In this document: piece by piece, positions 44,983 through 54,655 of the stretch
Position numbering within the stretch: position 1 is the stretch's first letter
How the letters are laid out: every line of letters starts with the position of its first letter
Origin: an uncultured Steroidobacter sp.
GTDB taxonomy: Bacteria; Pseudomonadota; Gammaproteobacteria; Steroidobacterales; Steroidobacteraceae
Assembly: GCA_937864115.1 (NCBI GenBank)
Contig: CALMII010000016.1
Coordinates: 62,001-126,000 of the forward strand
Length of the DNA stretch: 64,000 nt
Reading direction: 5' to 3'
Translations under genes and position numbers: made by a program
The notes under the pieces: model-generated
The model's database searches: none
Told to the model about the DNA's origin: nothing
Seen by the model: the letters and a program-made list of their open reading frames with translations, nothing else

Positions 44983-45444
44983 ATGAATTTGCGCATCGTC
45001 GTGTCAGATGAACGTGAAGCCAATTTCTTCGATACATCAAAACTCACGGGCCCGCTGACAGGACGAGGATCGATACAGAACGGCGCCGCAGGATTGAAGG
45101 ACACCGACCTGGAAACCGATCGCCCCGGTCGACGCCACGGCGGGCCGACGGGCGTGAATCACGGCCACTCGCATGGCGTCGACGGCGAGCGCAGCACGGA
45201 GCGTCATGACGTCGAACTGTTCGCGAAGGCCGTTGCGCACCGCATCGACGCCGATCGCGCCAGGAATGATTTCGACAAGCTGCTGCTGATCGCACCGCCC
45301 AGAATGCTCGGGCTATTGCGCCAGTCGCTGTCGACGCAGGCGCGTTCGCTGCTCGCGGGCGAGGTATCGAAGGATCTGATCCGCCAGGACGGCAAGGCCA
45401 TCCTGAAATTCATTCCGGACGATACGTTCTTTCAGGCGCGCTGA
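44983..45444 (+). CDS. Host-attachment-family protein
   Basis: The 153-residue protein has the family pattern: MNLRIVVSDEREANFFDT at the start, FAKAVAHRIDADRARNDFDKLLLIAPPRMLGLLR in the middle and KDLIRQDGKAILKFIP at the end. The family (PF10116) was named after a plant-associated attachment factor and resembles bacterial RF1-like eRF1 folds. A His/Gly-rich linker (RRHGGPTGVNHGHSHG) is notable. GCGAGGTG precedes the ATG. Confidence 0.82.
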   Translation: MNLRIVVSDEREANFFDTSKLTGPLTGRGSIQNGAAGLKDTDLETDRPGRRHGGPTGVNHGHSHGVDGERSTERHDVELFAKAVAHRIDADRARNDFDKLLLIAPPRMLGLLRQSLSTQARSLLAGEVSKDLIRQDGKAILKFIPDDTFFQAR

Positions 45445-45661
45445 CTTCCTCTGCCTTCGCCGGATATCTGCGCGACTCTTCCAGCGCGCGCTGCACGTCA
45501 GGCACCGGGCTGGCCTGGGGCAGCGTATCCGCCACCTTCGCCTCGTCGGTCGTCGGGTCCGCCTTCACCGTTTCGCTCTTCGCGCCCGTTCCCGGCGCGG
45601 AGGGCGAAGCGCCCGATTTGCCTTCCGAGGGATCGTCGCGATCCGTTTCCGTGCGCGTCAT
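45410..45661 (-). CDS. Small hydrophilic hypothetical protein
   Basis: The 83-residue acidic, low-complexity protein has GAGGTG 7 bases before the ATG at 45661, which supports its reality. It overlaps the end of the convergent host-attachment gene by 35 bp. No fold or family is recognisable; it is probably disordered. Confidence 0.5.
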   Translation of the reverse strand: MTRTETDRDDPSEGKSGASPSAPGTGAKSETVKADPTTDEAKVADTLPQASPVPDVQRALEESRRYPAKAEEVSAPERTYRPE

Positions 45662-45810
45662 TCGATTTCACCTCGCCCGTTCGTGCCTGATACGGCTTCA
45701 ATGCTGCGCCAGACCATCTGTTCCGCGACACCCGGATTTGTCCGCAAGGACGCGATTGAAAATACCGAAACCGCCATCGACAATCGCTCACCCCCGCCCC
45801 GGAGATCATC

Positions 45811-46530
45811 ATGAGTCAGAACATGAGCCGTCGATTCGCCATCGTTGCCGGTCTGGTCGCCGCGCTCGCGCTGGGCCTGCCTGCGTCCTCCGACGCTGCC
45901 GATGCCGCGAAAGTGAAGATCGGCATCATCGGCGCCGGCAAGGTCGGCAGCGCACTCGGCACGGTGTGGGCGAAAGCGGGCCATCCGGTGATGTTCTCGT
46001 CGCGGCATCTCGATGAGGACAAGGCACTCGCGGCACAGGTCGGCGCGAATGCCAGTGCAGGCACGCCGCAACAGGCCGCGGCGTTCGGCGACGTGATCGT
46101 CATGTCGGTTCCCTACAGTGCGCTGCCGGACCTCGGCAAGTCGCTCGCCGCGGAACTCAAGGGAAAGGTCATCATCGATGCCTGCAATCCCTTTCCCGCC
46201 CGGGACGGCGAGATCGCGAACTGGGCGCGCGAGAAAGGCGCCGGACTGGCCTCCGCGGAACTGCTGCCCGGCACGCGCATCGTGCGCGCGTTCAACGCAG
46301 TCGGTGCCGCACGCATGGCCACGGCCCATGAAACGCCCGGCCAGATCGGACTGCCCATCGCCGGCGACGACCGGCAGGCGATCGAGATCGCATCGACACT
46401 GATTCGCGAGATCGGCTACGAGCCGGTGCTGATCGGCGGGCTCGAGATGGGCAAGCATCTGATGCCTGGCACGGCGCTGGCGGGGGAGCGTTCGCCGGAG
46501 GAAGTGCGGAAGGTCGCGGCGGGACTTTGA
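45811..46530 (+). CDS. Exported F420/NADP-reductase-like Rossmann protein
   Basis: The 239-residue protein has the F420-dependent NADP reductase fold: IGIIGAGKVGSALGTVWAKAGH (GxGxxG, around residues 37-58), MFSSRHLDEDKALA and IDACNPFPARDGE. It is preceded by a normal Sec signal peptide (RRFAIVAGLVAALALGLPASSDAADA). Members of this family are normally cytosolic, so a periplasmic version without an obvious cofactor supply is odd; a Tat motif is absent (it has SRRFA only). Function unknown. Confidence 0.82.
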   Translation: MSQNMSRRFAIVAGLVAALALGLPASSDAADAAKVKIGIIGAGKVGSALGTVWAKAGHPVMFSSRHLDEDKALAAQVGANASAGTPQQAAAFGDVIVMSVPYSALPDLGKSLAAELKGKVIIDACNPFPARDGEIANWAREKGAGLASAELLPGTRIVRAFNAVGAARMATAHETPGQIGLPIAGDDRQAIEIASTLIREIGYEPVLIGGLEMGKHLMPGTALAGERSPEEVRKVAAGL

Positions 46531-46550
46531 TAGCGGCAAGTGCTGGAGCA

Positions 46551-46714
46551 GTCGGGCTGAAGCCTGACCCACAGCCGGATCGCTCGGCCTGTGGGGCCGG
46601 CTTCAGCCGGCCTGAGAATCGTCAGGCTGAAGCCTGACCTACAGCCGGATCGCTCGGCCTGTGGGGCCGGCTTCAGCCGGCCTGAGAATCGTCAGGCTGA
46701 AGCCTGACCTACAG
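46551..46714. repeat. Two-stem palindromic repeat, tandem array
   Basis: A 70 bp unit (GTCAGGCTGAAGCCTGACC, TACAGCCGGATCGCTCGG, CCTGTGGGGCCGGCTTCAGC, CGGCCTGAGAATC) occurs at 46551-46620 and 46621-46690, followed by a further GTCAGG stem to 46714. Copies differ at only two positions. A tandem duplication event is evident. Confidence 0.93.
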
Positions 46715-46823
46715 TCAGACAGCCGGATCGCGCGCTTCGCTGCGCACTCGCTTGCCTGCAGGCGCAATGGGTCCCTCGTGATACTGCCAGTCGCTATAAC
46801 GTATAAGAAAAAGGGAGCGACGC

Positions 46824-48455
46824 ATGCAGTTCCTGTTCCGGATGATGCTGAAAAAGCTCGGTGTCACGCAGACGCATCCGGTGACGATCCGGAAAAACAT
46901 CAGCGTGCGGATGCCGGACGGCGCGGAACTCGCAACCGATCTCTATCTCGGCAGTCCCGACACCAGGGCACCCGCCATCCTGATCCGCTCGCCCTACGGC
47001 ATCAGCGTGCTGCTCGCGGCAGGCATGGCGTATCCGCTCGCCGCGAGCGGATACAACGTCGTCATGCAGAGCTGTCGCGGCACGTTTGCCTCGACCGGCA
47101 GATTCGATCCGCATCACGACGAGCAGCGCGATGGTCTCGCGACCATCGAATGGATCAAGCAGCAGCCATGGTGCGACGGCGCGATCGGCACGTACGGTCC
47201 GAGCTATCTCGGCTACACGCAATGGGCTGTCGCCGCTGCGGCGGGTCCTGAAGTAAAGGCCATGGGCATGCAGGCAACGCTCGCGGATTTTTCGCTCATG
47301 ACCTACATGGGCGATTCGTTCGCGCTGGAGAACGCGCTGGGCTGGACGCACATGGTCAACACGATGCAGAAGCCGAACGCCATGCTGCGTCTGCTGCTGC
47401 AGCGATTGACGAAACGCCCGGCGATCAGCGCGGCGCAATGGCGCCTGCTGCCGCTCGGCAGCCTGGACGAGAAAGTCGCCGGCAACCGTGTCGACTTCTG
47501 GCAGGACTGGATGCAGCACGACACCCACCGCGATCCGTGGTGGGCGCCGATGAACCATCGCCGCACGATCCCGCAGGTGAAGCGTTCCATCACCATGGCC
47601 GCGGGCTGGTACGACATCTTCCTGCCCTTCCAGATGGAAGACTTCGCCGCGCTGCGTGCGGCCGGATGCGATGCGCGCATCACCATCGGCCCGTGGCGTC
47701 ACCAGGATTTCGGCATGGGTCACGCCGGCATGCACGAGTCGCTCGCGCTGTTCGACCGGCAGCTGCGCGGCAAGCCTGCGGCGCCGCCTGAAAAGCCCGT
47801 GAAGCTCCAGGTCATCGGCACGCAGGAATGGCGCTACTTCGACCAATGGCCGCCGCGCGAGGCGCGCGCCGAACGCTGGCATCTGCAGCCCGGGCGAATG
47901 CTGTCGCAGCAGGCCGCACCGGATTCGGCACCCGACACCTATCGCTACGACCCCGCCGACCCGACGCCCTCGGTCGGCGGCCCCGCGCTCGACATGGTTC
48001 CCTTCTCGGTCGACAACACGCGGCTCGAGGCGCGCGCCGATGTCATCACGTACACGTCGGAACCGATGACACGACAGCGCGACATCATCGGCCCCGTGAC
48101 GGCCGAGCTGCATGTGTCGTCCACGGCCCCCAGCGCCGACTTCTTCGTGCGGCTATGCGATGTCGACGCGAATGGCGTGTCGAAGAACGTGTGCGACGGC
48201 CTGCAGCGCGTACGCATCGACGCAGCGAACACGCCGCAGCGGGTGCAGGTGCAGTGCTGGCCGACCGCCTATCGCGTGGCACCGGGACACCGTCTGCGCG
48301 TGCAGGTGTCCAGCGGCGCGTTTCCGCGCTGGGCCAGGAATCCCGGCGGCACGGAGCCGATCGCGACGGCGACGCGGATGCAGGCGGCAACGCAGTCGGT
48401 GCATCACTCCGCCGCGCAGCCGTCGGCGATCATCCTGCCGTTCGTGGATTCCTGA
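46824..48455 (+). CDS. CocE/NonD-family hydrolase
   Basis: The 543-residue protein is an intact X-Pro dipeptidyl-peptidase S15-like hydrolase. The alpha/beta-hydrolase nucleophile is in GTYGPSYLGYTQWAVAA (Ser127). The family's RSPYG, QSCRGTFASTGRF and GPWRHQDF are present. A C-terminal jelly-roll domain carries TAELHVSSTAPSADFFVRLCDVD and GHRLRVQVSSGAFPRW. It probably cleaves esters or N-acyl amides. GGGAGCG precedes the ATG. A degraded relative lies at 12750. Confidence 0.9.
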   Translation: MQFLFRMMLKKLGVTQTHPVTIRKNISVRMPDGAELATDLYLGSPDTRAPAILIRSPYGISVLLAAGMAYPLAASGYNVVMQSCRGTFASTGRFDPHHDEQRDGLATIEWIKQQPWCDGAIGTYGPSYLGYTQWAVAAAAGPEVKAMGMQATLADFSLMTYMGDSFALENALGWTHMVNTMQKPNAMLRLLLQRLTKRPAISAAQWRLLPLGSLDEKVAGNRVDFWQDWMQHDTHRDPWWAPMNHRRTIPQVKRSITMAAGWYDIFLPFQMEDFAALRAAGCDARITIGPWRHQDFGMGHAGMHESLALFDRQLRGKPAAPPEKPVKLQVIGTQEWRYFDQWPPREARAERWHLQPGRMLSQQAAPDSAPDTYRYDPADPTPSVGGPALDMVPFSVDNTRLEARADVITYTSEPMTRQRDIIGPVTAELHVSSTAPSADFFVRLCDVDANGVSKNVCDGLQRVRIDAANTPQRVQVQCWPTAYRVAPGHRLRVQVSSGAFPRWARNPGGTEPIATATRMQAATQSVHHSAAQPSAIILPFVDS

Positions 48456-48456
48456 T

Positions 48457-49644
48457 CTACCGGCTCCAGCCGCCGCTGAGTTCGAAGCGCAGGCCGACGG
48501 CCCAGCCGGAGTCGAGCTGCGGATCCATGCCGGGATTGCGGATGTACTGCACATCCGTCTGGAGCGCGAGCCAGTCGGCCGCATCGAACCGGTAGGTGAG
48601 TTCGTAGTTGTACTCGCGCGCCTCGGTGGCGAAGCCCGCCTCGGCCTGGGCACGACGATAGGGATCGCCGAGTTCGGCAACGGCAATGGCGACGCCGATC
48701 TGGTCGCGCCCGGACACGAACAGTCCGCTGTAAACGGCGCCCGCGCCCAGATAGCGGCCGACCGGATTGATGTCCGCCTGCGCAGCGCCGACGCGCACGA
48801 ACAGATTCAGTCCCTGCTCCGCTGCATTCGCGAAGAACGTCGGGCTCTCGACGATGGCGTAGGCGCCGGCATTGTCGTCGCGCTGGCGCGGCTCGCCCGC
48901 GGAAGTCGTGGCGGTGAGATCGTCGAACTGCGCCGTGTACTGCCAGTAACCGAGGCCGGTGCGCAACCCGGATTCGGCGCGATAGTTCACTTCGCCCACG
49001 AGCAATGCGCCCTCCTCGCTCGAGAGCCGGATGGCGGTGCGATCCGGATGGTCCGGGTCGCCGGGCACACCGTCGAGCGCCGCAGCCTGGATGGACCACG
49101 CGCCGAAGTTCTTCTGCGCGCGCACCGCCAGACCCGTCACCGGAAAGATGGAAGGCCCGTTCCGGCCCGACTGCGAGAAGTCCGGACCGATGCCATGCGA
49201 GGGATTGATGAAGAGTCCCGCAGTCTCGACGCTGTCGAACTCCGAATTCAGATCGTAGAGACCGAAGCGGATCGACTGTTCGCCGCTGCCGAACTGCCAC
49301 TGCGACCAGAGTTCGTACAGCCGCACCGCACGCGTGGTTTCGATGTTGCTGATGCCCTGCATCGCGCCGCTCAGTTCGTCGGCGAACGCATGACCGTTGT
49401 TGTAGATCACGTAGCCGAAGAGCTGCAGTCCCTCCAGGCCCAGCAACTGCCCGCCATCGACGGTGGCGGTGACTTCGAGATTGTCCAGGTAGCGCTCGCC
49501 GCTCGCGATGCCGCCCGAGACCTGACTCCAGATCTCGCCCGTGTAGGCGGATTCGACCTGCAGCAGGCTGGTTTCGGCTCCCTCCTGTGCAATGGCGGTC
49601 GATGCCACCAGGAGACAGAAGATGGCCGGCAACGGGCGATACAT
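48457..49644 (-). CDS. OprB-family-like carbohydrate-selective porin
   Basis: With the start at 49644 the product is 395 residues with a signal peptide (MYRPLPAIFCLLVASTAIAQE). The remainder is rich in alternating amphipathic beta strands with aromatic girdles. Segments such as GQLLGLEGLQLFGYVIYNNG, YELWSQWQF, FGLYDLNSEFDS, AGLFINPSHGIGPDF and a strand ending in the C-terminal Phe-x-x-Ser-Gly-Gly-Trp-Ser-Arg support an OprB-like outer-membrane barrel. It ends beside the convergent CocE/NonD gene. A start at 49674 is also possible. Confidence 0.8.
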   Translation of the reverse strand: MYRPLPAIFCLLVASTAIAQEGAETSLLQVESAYTGEIWSQVSGGIASGERYLDNLEVTATVDGGQLLGLEGLQLFGYVIYNNGHAFADELSGAMQGISNIETTRAVRLYELWSQWQFGSGEQSIRFGLYDLNSEFDSVETAGLFINPSHGIGPDFSQSGRNGPSIFPVTGLAVRAQKNFGAWSIQAAALDGVPGDPDHPDRTAIRLSSEEGALLVGEVNYRAESGLRTGLGYWQYTAQFDDLTATTSAGEPRQRDDNAGAYAIVESPTFFANAAEQGLNLFVRVGAAQADINPVGRYLGAGAVYSGLFVSGRDQIGVAIAVAELGDPYRRAQAEAGFATEAREYNYELTYRFDAADWLALQTDVQYIRNPGMDPQLDSGWAVGLRFELSGGWSR

Positions 49645-49821
49645 AAGCGCGTCCAGATGGATGACCGATGACATGTCCACTTCATCGGCGCACGGGCGGC
49701 TGGACTGAACGTGCACCACCCTAAGGGAAACCCTGATTCTTTTCTCTCTGAACAAGTTTCCGGATGAACGGCCGATAGCCGTGCCAAGAGGCAGTTTCCT
49801 CATCGAGGGCGGAGCGTTTCC

Positions 49822-51435
49822 ATGCAACTCACGATCAAGTCCCGGCTCATTGGCGTGGTCGTACTCATGCTGGTGCTGATGGGAGTCCTGGGACTCACCA
49901 GTCGCCACAGCCTGTTCGTCGTGAATGGATCGCTCGACAGCGTCATCATGACCAGCCACACGCTGCGCAATCACATCGAAGGCGACATGATGCATGACGC
50001 GCTGCGCGCCGACGTGCTGGCCGCACTGCTGGCCGAGACACCCGAAGCACGCGACGCGGCGAACGCCGGCGTGCAGCAGCATGCGGAAACGTTCCGCCTG
50101 CTCGTCGACGCCAACCGTCAGCAGGCGCAGGGCGACACGCGCGCCGCGCTCGACGAAGTACGGCCGTCACTGGAGAAATACATCGCCAGCGCCGAGGCGA
50201 TCGTTGCCACGGCGGCGACGGACAAGGCCGCGGCGCATGGCATGCTGCCGGGCTTCCTCGCGGCGTTCGCGGATCTCGAAGGACGCCTGGCCGACGTCAG
50301 CGGCCGCATCGAAGACAGCAGCGACCACGCCGAAGGCGCGGCAGCAGAGGCGATTGCGCACGCGGACAGGGTCGGCCTGACCATCCTCGTGACCGCCGCC
50401 CTCATCGCACTGGCGGTCTCGTGGATGTTGGTCCGCTCGATCGCGCAGGGCATCGCCCAGCTGGCCTCGACGATCACGCGCATCGCCCGCGGCGAACTCG
50501 GTCGCGACATCCGGATCACCAGCCGCGACGAACTCGGCGAACTCCTGGTAGCGCTGCAGGGCATGGACCGCAAGCTCAGCGAGATCGTCCAGTCCGTCTA
50601 CGGCAGCGCCGAACAGGTCGGCACGGCGGCGCGCGAACTCACGCAGGGCAACGACGATCTCAGCCAGCGCACGCAGGAACAGGCGGCGGCGCTGGAGGAA
50701 ACGGCTTCGAGCATGGAAGAGATGGCCGCCACGGTGAAACAGAATGCCGACAATGCCCGCGAGGCCAATCAGCTCGCCGCCAGCGCGCGCGGCCAGGCCG
50801 ACAAGGGCGGATCGGTGGTCGAACGCGCCGTGAGTGCGATGAACGAAATCAGCGCATCGAGCCGCAAGATCTCCGACATCATCGGCGTCATCGACGAGAT
50901 CGCGTTCCAGACGAACCTGCTCGCGCTGAACGCCGCCGTCGAAGCGGCGCGTGCCGGCGAACAGGGCCGCGGCTTCGCCGTCGTCGCCTCCGAAGTCCGC
51001 AATCTTGCCCAGCGCAGCGCCAGCGCAGCGCGCGAGATCAAGGTGCTCATCAGCGAGTCGGTGGAGAAGGTCAAAGCCGGCACCGTGCTGGTCGACGAAT
51101 CCGGACGTTCGATCGCCGACATCATGGACAGCGTGAAGAAAGTCACGGACATCGTGGCGGAAATCTCTGCCGCCAGCGAGGAGCAGTCTTCCGGCATCGA
51201 TCAGGTGAATCGTGCGGTGGCGCAGATCGACGAAGTGACGCAGCGCAATGCCGCGCTGGTCGAGGAAGCCGCCGCCGCCAGCAAGTCGATGGAACATCAG
51301 ACCCAGCAGCTGCTGACGGTCATGGGCTTCTTCAGTCTCGAAGGGCGTGACAACAGGATCCACGCGGCTGTGCCGGCCTCGGGTGTCGCCTACGGCGAAG
51401 CGGAATCGGTGCTGCCTGAACGGATGGCGGCGTAG
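49822..51435 (+). CDS. Methyl-accepting chemotaxis protein
   Basis: The 537-residue protein has two transmembrane helices (LIGVVVLMLVLMGVLGLTS and ILVTAALIALAVSWMLV) flanking a ~160-residue periplasmic four-helix sensor. A HAMP region (GIAQLASTITRIARGELGRD) and a cytoplasmic signalling coiled coil with the hairpin tip EIAFQTNLLALNAAVEAARAG follow. The C-terminus lacks an NWETF-type CheR-binding pentapeptide. No other chemotaxis gene is nearby, so the ligand and pathway are unknown. A divergent OprB-like porin is upstream. Confidence 0.93.
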   Translation: MQLTIKSRLIGVVVLMLVLMGVLGLTSRHSLFVVNGSLDSVIMTSHTLRNHIEGDMMHDALRADVLAALLAETPEARDAANAGVQQHAETFRLLVDANRQQAQGDTRAALDEVRPSLEKYIASAEAIVATAATDKAAAHGMLPGFLAAFADLEGRLADVSGRIEDSSDHAEGAAAEAIAHADRVGLTILVTAALIALAVSWMLVRSIAQGIAQLASTITRIARGELGRDIRITSRDELGELLVALQGMDRKLSEIVQSVYGSAEQVGTAARELTQGNDDLSQRTQEQAAALEETASSMEEMAATVKQNADNAREANQLAASARGQADKGGSVVERAVSAMNEISASSRKISDIIGVIDEIAFQTNLLALNAAVEAARAGEQGRGFAVVASEVRNLAQRSASAAREIKVLISESVEKVKAGTVLVDESGRSIADIMDSVKKVTDIVAEISAASEEQSSGIDQVNRAVAQIDEVTQRNAALVEEAAAASKSMEHQTQQLLTVMGFFSLEGRDNRIHAAVPASGVAYGEAESVLPERMAA

Positions 51436-51448
51436 GCGCTGCCCTCCA

Positions 51449-51490
51449 CCCCCACCCTAGCCCTCCCCCGCTGCGCGGAGGAGGGGATCA
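51449..51490. repeat. Pyrimidine-rich repeat, copy 2
   Basis: CCCCACCCTAGCCCTCCCCC followed by GCTGCGCGGAGGAGGGGATC. Same family as 13739 and 56159. It sits 14 bp after the MCP stop. Confidence 0.85.
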
Positions 51491-51659
51491 GAGGCGATCC
51501 CGGATCGGTGCGTACTCCATAAGCAGAAAGCCGGCCTTGAATTCGGCGGCAATTGCCAACAGGATCGACGTAGAAGAAGCGGGGCGACTGCGGAACGAGT
51601 CGCCGCAGCGCAGCGTCGTATCAAAGAGGTGCCGCAAGTCCGCGGCAAGTGGAGTCGAG

Positions 51660-51974
51660 ATGCAAATCCAGATCAATCACGGCAGTCACGTGCGAATCGC
51701 CCAGGACACTTCGGAAAGACTGGCCCAGTCCATCGAGGAATCGCTGTCCCAGTACAAGAACCAGGTCACCCGCATCGAAGTCCATCTCGCCGACCAGAAC
51801 GGCGGCAAGCATGGCGAGGCAGACAAGCGCTGCACCCTGGAAGCCCGGCTCGATCACCTGCAGCCCGTCGCCGTGTCGCACGAGGCGTCGTCGATCAAGC
51901 TGGCGATCGATGGCGCGCTGAAGAAGCTCGACAGCGCGCTGAGTCATACCATCGGCAAGCGCCGGACGTTCTGA
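51660..51974 (+). CDS. HPF/RaiA-family ribosome-associated protein
   Basis: The 104-residue protein matches the short HPF family: MQIQINHGSHVRIAQDTSERL at the start and the RIEVHLADQNGGKHGEADKRC core with beta strands. Such proteins bind 30S subunits during stationary phase or stress. The family is normally encoded near rpoN, but here it is isolated. GTGGAGT stands before the ATG. Confidence 0.8.
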   Translation: MQIQINHGSHVRIAQDTSERLAQSIEESLSQYKNQVTRIEVHLADQNGGKHGEADKRCTLEARLDHLQPVAVSHEASSIKLAIDGALKKLDSALSHTIGKRRTF

Positions 51975-51991
51975 CGTCCGCCTCTTCTCTT

Positions 51992-52090
51992 CCTGTGGGG
52001 CCGGTCTTCCTGTGGGGCCGGCTTTCCCAAGGGGATTTCCTTCGGTCACAGCCGGCCTTCGGAGGTGTCAGGCTAAAGCCTGACCTACGG
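51992..52090. repeat. Two-stem palindromic repeat, variant with extra stem
   Basis: A doubled 5' stem (CTGTGGGGCCGGTCTTCC, CTGTGGGGCCGGCTTTCCC) is followed by the insert GGGGATTTCCTTCGGTCAC that also occurs in the 38168 copy, then GTCAGGCTAAAGCCTGACC-TAC. It lies between the HPF and phosphoketolase genes (convergent). Confidence 0.9.
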
Positions 52091-52100
52091 CAAGAGATTC

Positions 52101-54506
52101 TCAGACGTTGTCGCCCTCGGTCGAGCTGTGCACCCCGCCGACCGCGGTTTCCTGCCCCCAGCGCCAGCCGAGCACGCGCGGATGATCTTCGCCGTGCTGG
52201 TTGATGTACTCGCGATGTTCCATCAGCGCGTTGCGGATGGCCTGCTTGGCATAGGCTGCGCGTGAACCGAGCTGCGGCAGACGGTTGATCACGTCCTGCA
52301 CGAGGTGGAAGCGGTCGATGTCGTTCAGCACGCACATGTCGAACGGCGTGGTGGTGGTGCCCTCCTCCTTGTAGCCGCGGACATGGAAGTTGTCGTGATT
52401 GGTGCGGCGATAGGTCAGGCGATGGATCAGCCACGGATAACCGTGGAAGGCGAAGATCACCGGCTTGTCGCGCGTGAACAGGTCGTCGAAGTCGTTGTCG
52501 CTGAGCGCGTGCGGATGTTCGTTCGGCGACTGCAGCTTCATCAGGTTGACGACGTTGATGACGCGCACCTTCAGATCGGGCAGGTGCTGGCGCAGCAGAT
52601 CGACGGCCGCCAGCGTTTCGAGCGTCGGCACGTCGCCGCAGCAGGCCATGACGACGTCGGGTTCGACGCCGCGATCGTTGCTCGCCCACTCCCAGATGCC
52701 GATGCCCGCCTCGCAGTGTCTGACCGCCTCTTCCATCGTCAGCCACACCGGCGCCGGCTGCTTGCCGGCGACGACGACGTTGACGTAGTTGCGGCTGCGC
52801 AGGCAGTGATCGGTGACCGACAGCAGGCAGTTCGCGTCGGGCGGCAGGTAGACGCGCACGATCGAGGCCTTCTTGTTCACGACGTGATCGATGAAGCCCG
52901 GATCCTGGTGCGAGAAGCCGTTGTGATCCTGGCGCCAGACATGCGATGACAGCAGGTAGTTGAGCGAGGCGATCGGTCGGCGCCAGCGGATCTCGTTGCA
53001 TACCTTCAGCCACTTCGCGTGCTGATTGAACATCGAATCGATGATGTGGATGAAGGCTTCGTAGCACGAGAAGAAACCGTGGCGGCCGGTGAGCAGGTAG
53101 CCTTCCAGCCAGCCTTGGCATTGATGTTCGCTGAGCATTTCCATGACGCGGCCTTCGCAGGCCAGGTGATCGTCGTACGGAAATTTCTCCGCCATCCAGA
53201 CGCGATTCGTTACATCGAGCACGTCCTGCCAGCGATTCGAATTGTTCTCGTCCGGGCTGAACAGGCGGAAGTTCTTCGACTCGAGATTCATCTTCATGAC
53301 GTCGCGCAGGAACTTGCCCATGACGCGCGTCGCCTCGGCGTCGACGGCGCCGGGCTTCGGCACGTCGACGGCATAGGAGCGGAAGTCCGGCAGGCGCAGG
53401 TCGCGCAGCAGTTCGCCGCCGTTCGCATGCGGATTCGCGCTCATGCGGCGCCGACCTTGCGGCGCCAGTGCCGCCAGTTCGGGCTTGAAGCGGCCGTTGG
53501 CGTCGAACAGTTCCTCCGGCCGGTAGCTGCGCATCCACTGTTCGAGAATCCGGATGTGCTCGGGCTTCTGATGCATCTCGCCCATCGGCACCTGGTGTGC
53601 GCGCCACGAATCCTCGGCGCGTTTGCCGTCGATCTCCTTCGGACACGTCCAGCCCTTGGGCGAACGCAGCACGATCATGGGCCAGCGCGGCCGTTCCTGA
53701 CTGCCGTCCCGACGCGCTGCCTGCTGGATTGTCGCGATCTCGTCGAGCGCCTGATCGAGCGCCGCCGCCATGAGCGGATGCATCTTCTGCGGCTCGTGAC
53801 CCTCGACGTAGATCGGCGCGTAGCCGTAGCCGCGCAGCAACTGGTCGAGTTCCTCGTGGGTGATGCGCGCGAGCACCGTGGGATTGGCGATCTTGTAGCC
53901 GTTGAGATGCAGGATCGGCAGCACCGCGCCATCGGTCGCGGGATTCAGGAACTTGTTCGAATGCCAGCTCGTCGCGAGCGGACCGGTTTCCGCTTCGCCA
54001 TCGCCGACGATCGCCGCCACGACGAGATCGGGATTGTCGAACGCCGCGCCGAACGCATGACTCAGCGCGTAGCCGAGTTCGCCGCCTTCGTGAATCGAGC
54101 CCGGCGTTTCGGGTGCGACGTGGCTGGGAATTCCGCCGGGAAAGGAGAACTGCTTGAACAGCGTCTTCATTCCGGCCTCGTCCTGCGGCACGTTGCTGTA
54201 GATCTCGCTGTAGGTACCTTCCAGCCAGGTGTTCGCGACGATCGACGGCCCGCCGTGACCGGGACCGATGATGTAGATCATGTCGAGATCGCGCTGCTTG
54301 ATGACGCGATTCAGATGCACGTAGATGAAGTTGAGCCCCGGCGTCGTGCCCCAGTGGCCGACCAGGCGCGGCTTGACGTGCTCCTTGCGCAGCGGCTCCT
54401 TGAGCAGCGGATTGTCGTAGAGATAGATCTGACCGACGGAAAGGTAATTCGCTGCGCGCCACCAGGCATCCATGCCCTGCAACAGATCGGGGGACAATGC
54501 AGACAT
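52101..54506 (-). CDS. xfp: Xylulose-5-phosphate/fructose-6-phosphate phosphoketolase
   Basis: The 801-residue protein has the full phosphoketolase layout. The thiamine-diphosphate half has [35 protein letters not shown] (TPP motif) and HLNGYKI. The Xfp C-terminal domain has [34 protein letters not shown] and GTTTTPFDM. It cleaves xylulose 5-P or fructose 6-P to acetyl phosphate, bypassing part of glycolysis. A phosphotransacetylase or acetate kinase gene is not in the window. It is convergent with the HPF gene. Confidence 0.95.
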   Translation of the reverse strand: MSALSPDLLQGMDAWWRAANYLSVGQIYLYDNPLLKEPLRKEHVKPRLVGHWGTTPGLNFIYVHLNRVIKQRDLDMIYIIGPGHGGPSIVANTWLEGTYSEIYSNVPQDEAGMKTLFKQFSFPGGIPSHVAPETPGSIHEGGELGYALSHAFGAAFDNPDLVVAAIVGDGEAETGPLATSWHSNKFLNPATDGAVLPILHLNGYKIANPTVLARITHEELDQLLRGYGYAPIYVEGHEPQKMHPLMAAALDQALDEIATIQQAARRDGSQERPRWPMIVLRSPKGWTCPKEIDGKRAEDSWRAHQVPMGEMHQKPEHIRILEQWMRSYRPEELFDANGRFKPELAALAPQGRRRMSANPHANGGELLRDLRLPDFRSYAVDVPKPGAVDAEATRVMGKFLRDVMKMNLESKNFRLFSPDENNSNRWQDVLDVTNRVWMAEKFPYDDHLACEGRVMEMLSEHQCQGWLEGYLLTGRHGFFSCYEAFIHIIDSMFNQHAKWLKVCNEIRWRRPIASLNYLLSSHVWRQDHNGFSHQDPGFIDHVVNKKASIVRVYLPPDANCLLSVTDHCLRSRNYVNVVVAGKQPAPVWLTMEEAVRHCEAGIGIWEWASNDRGVEPDVVMACCGDVPTLETLAAVDLLRQHLPDLKVRVINVVNLMKLQSPNEHPHALSDNDFDDLFTRDKPVIFAFHGYPWLIHRLTYRRTNHDNFHVRGYKEEGTTTTPFDMCVLNDIDRFHLVQDVINRLPQLGSRAAYAKQAIRNALMEHREYINQHGEDHPRVLGWRWGQETAVGGVHSSTEGDNV

Positions 54507-54655
54507 GGTGCGACGATCTCCACGGGACCCGGCGATTGCCGATCAGTGGCGATGGTCTTACGCCGCAACGAGGGCGGCAATATGAACAAACACGGTCGAG
54601 CTACGTGCTCGGCAACCGTGCAGGCAGGTACGGAATGCGCCGACCCGAAGCGGTG

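Noticed and set aside
51895..54462. 855-codon minus-strand frame overlapping phosphoketolase in another frame
   Set aside because: It is Arg/Ser/Gly-rich; the 801-residue phosphoketolase frame has all family motifs.
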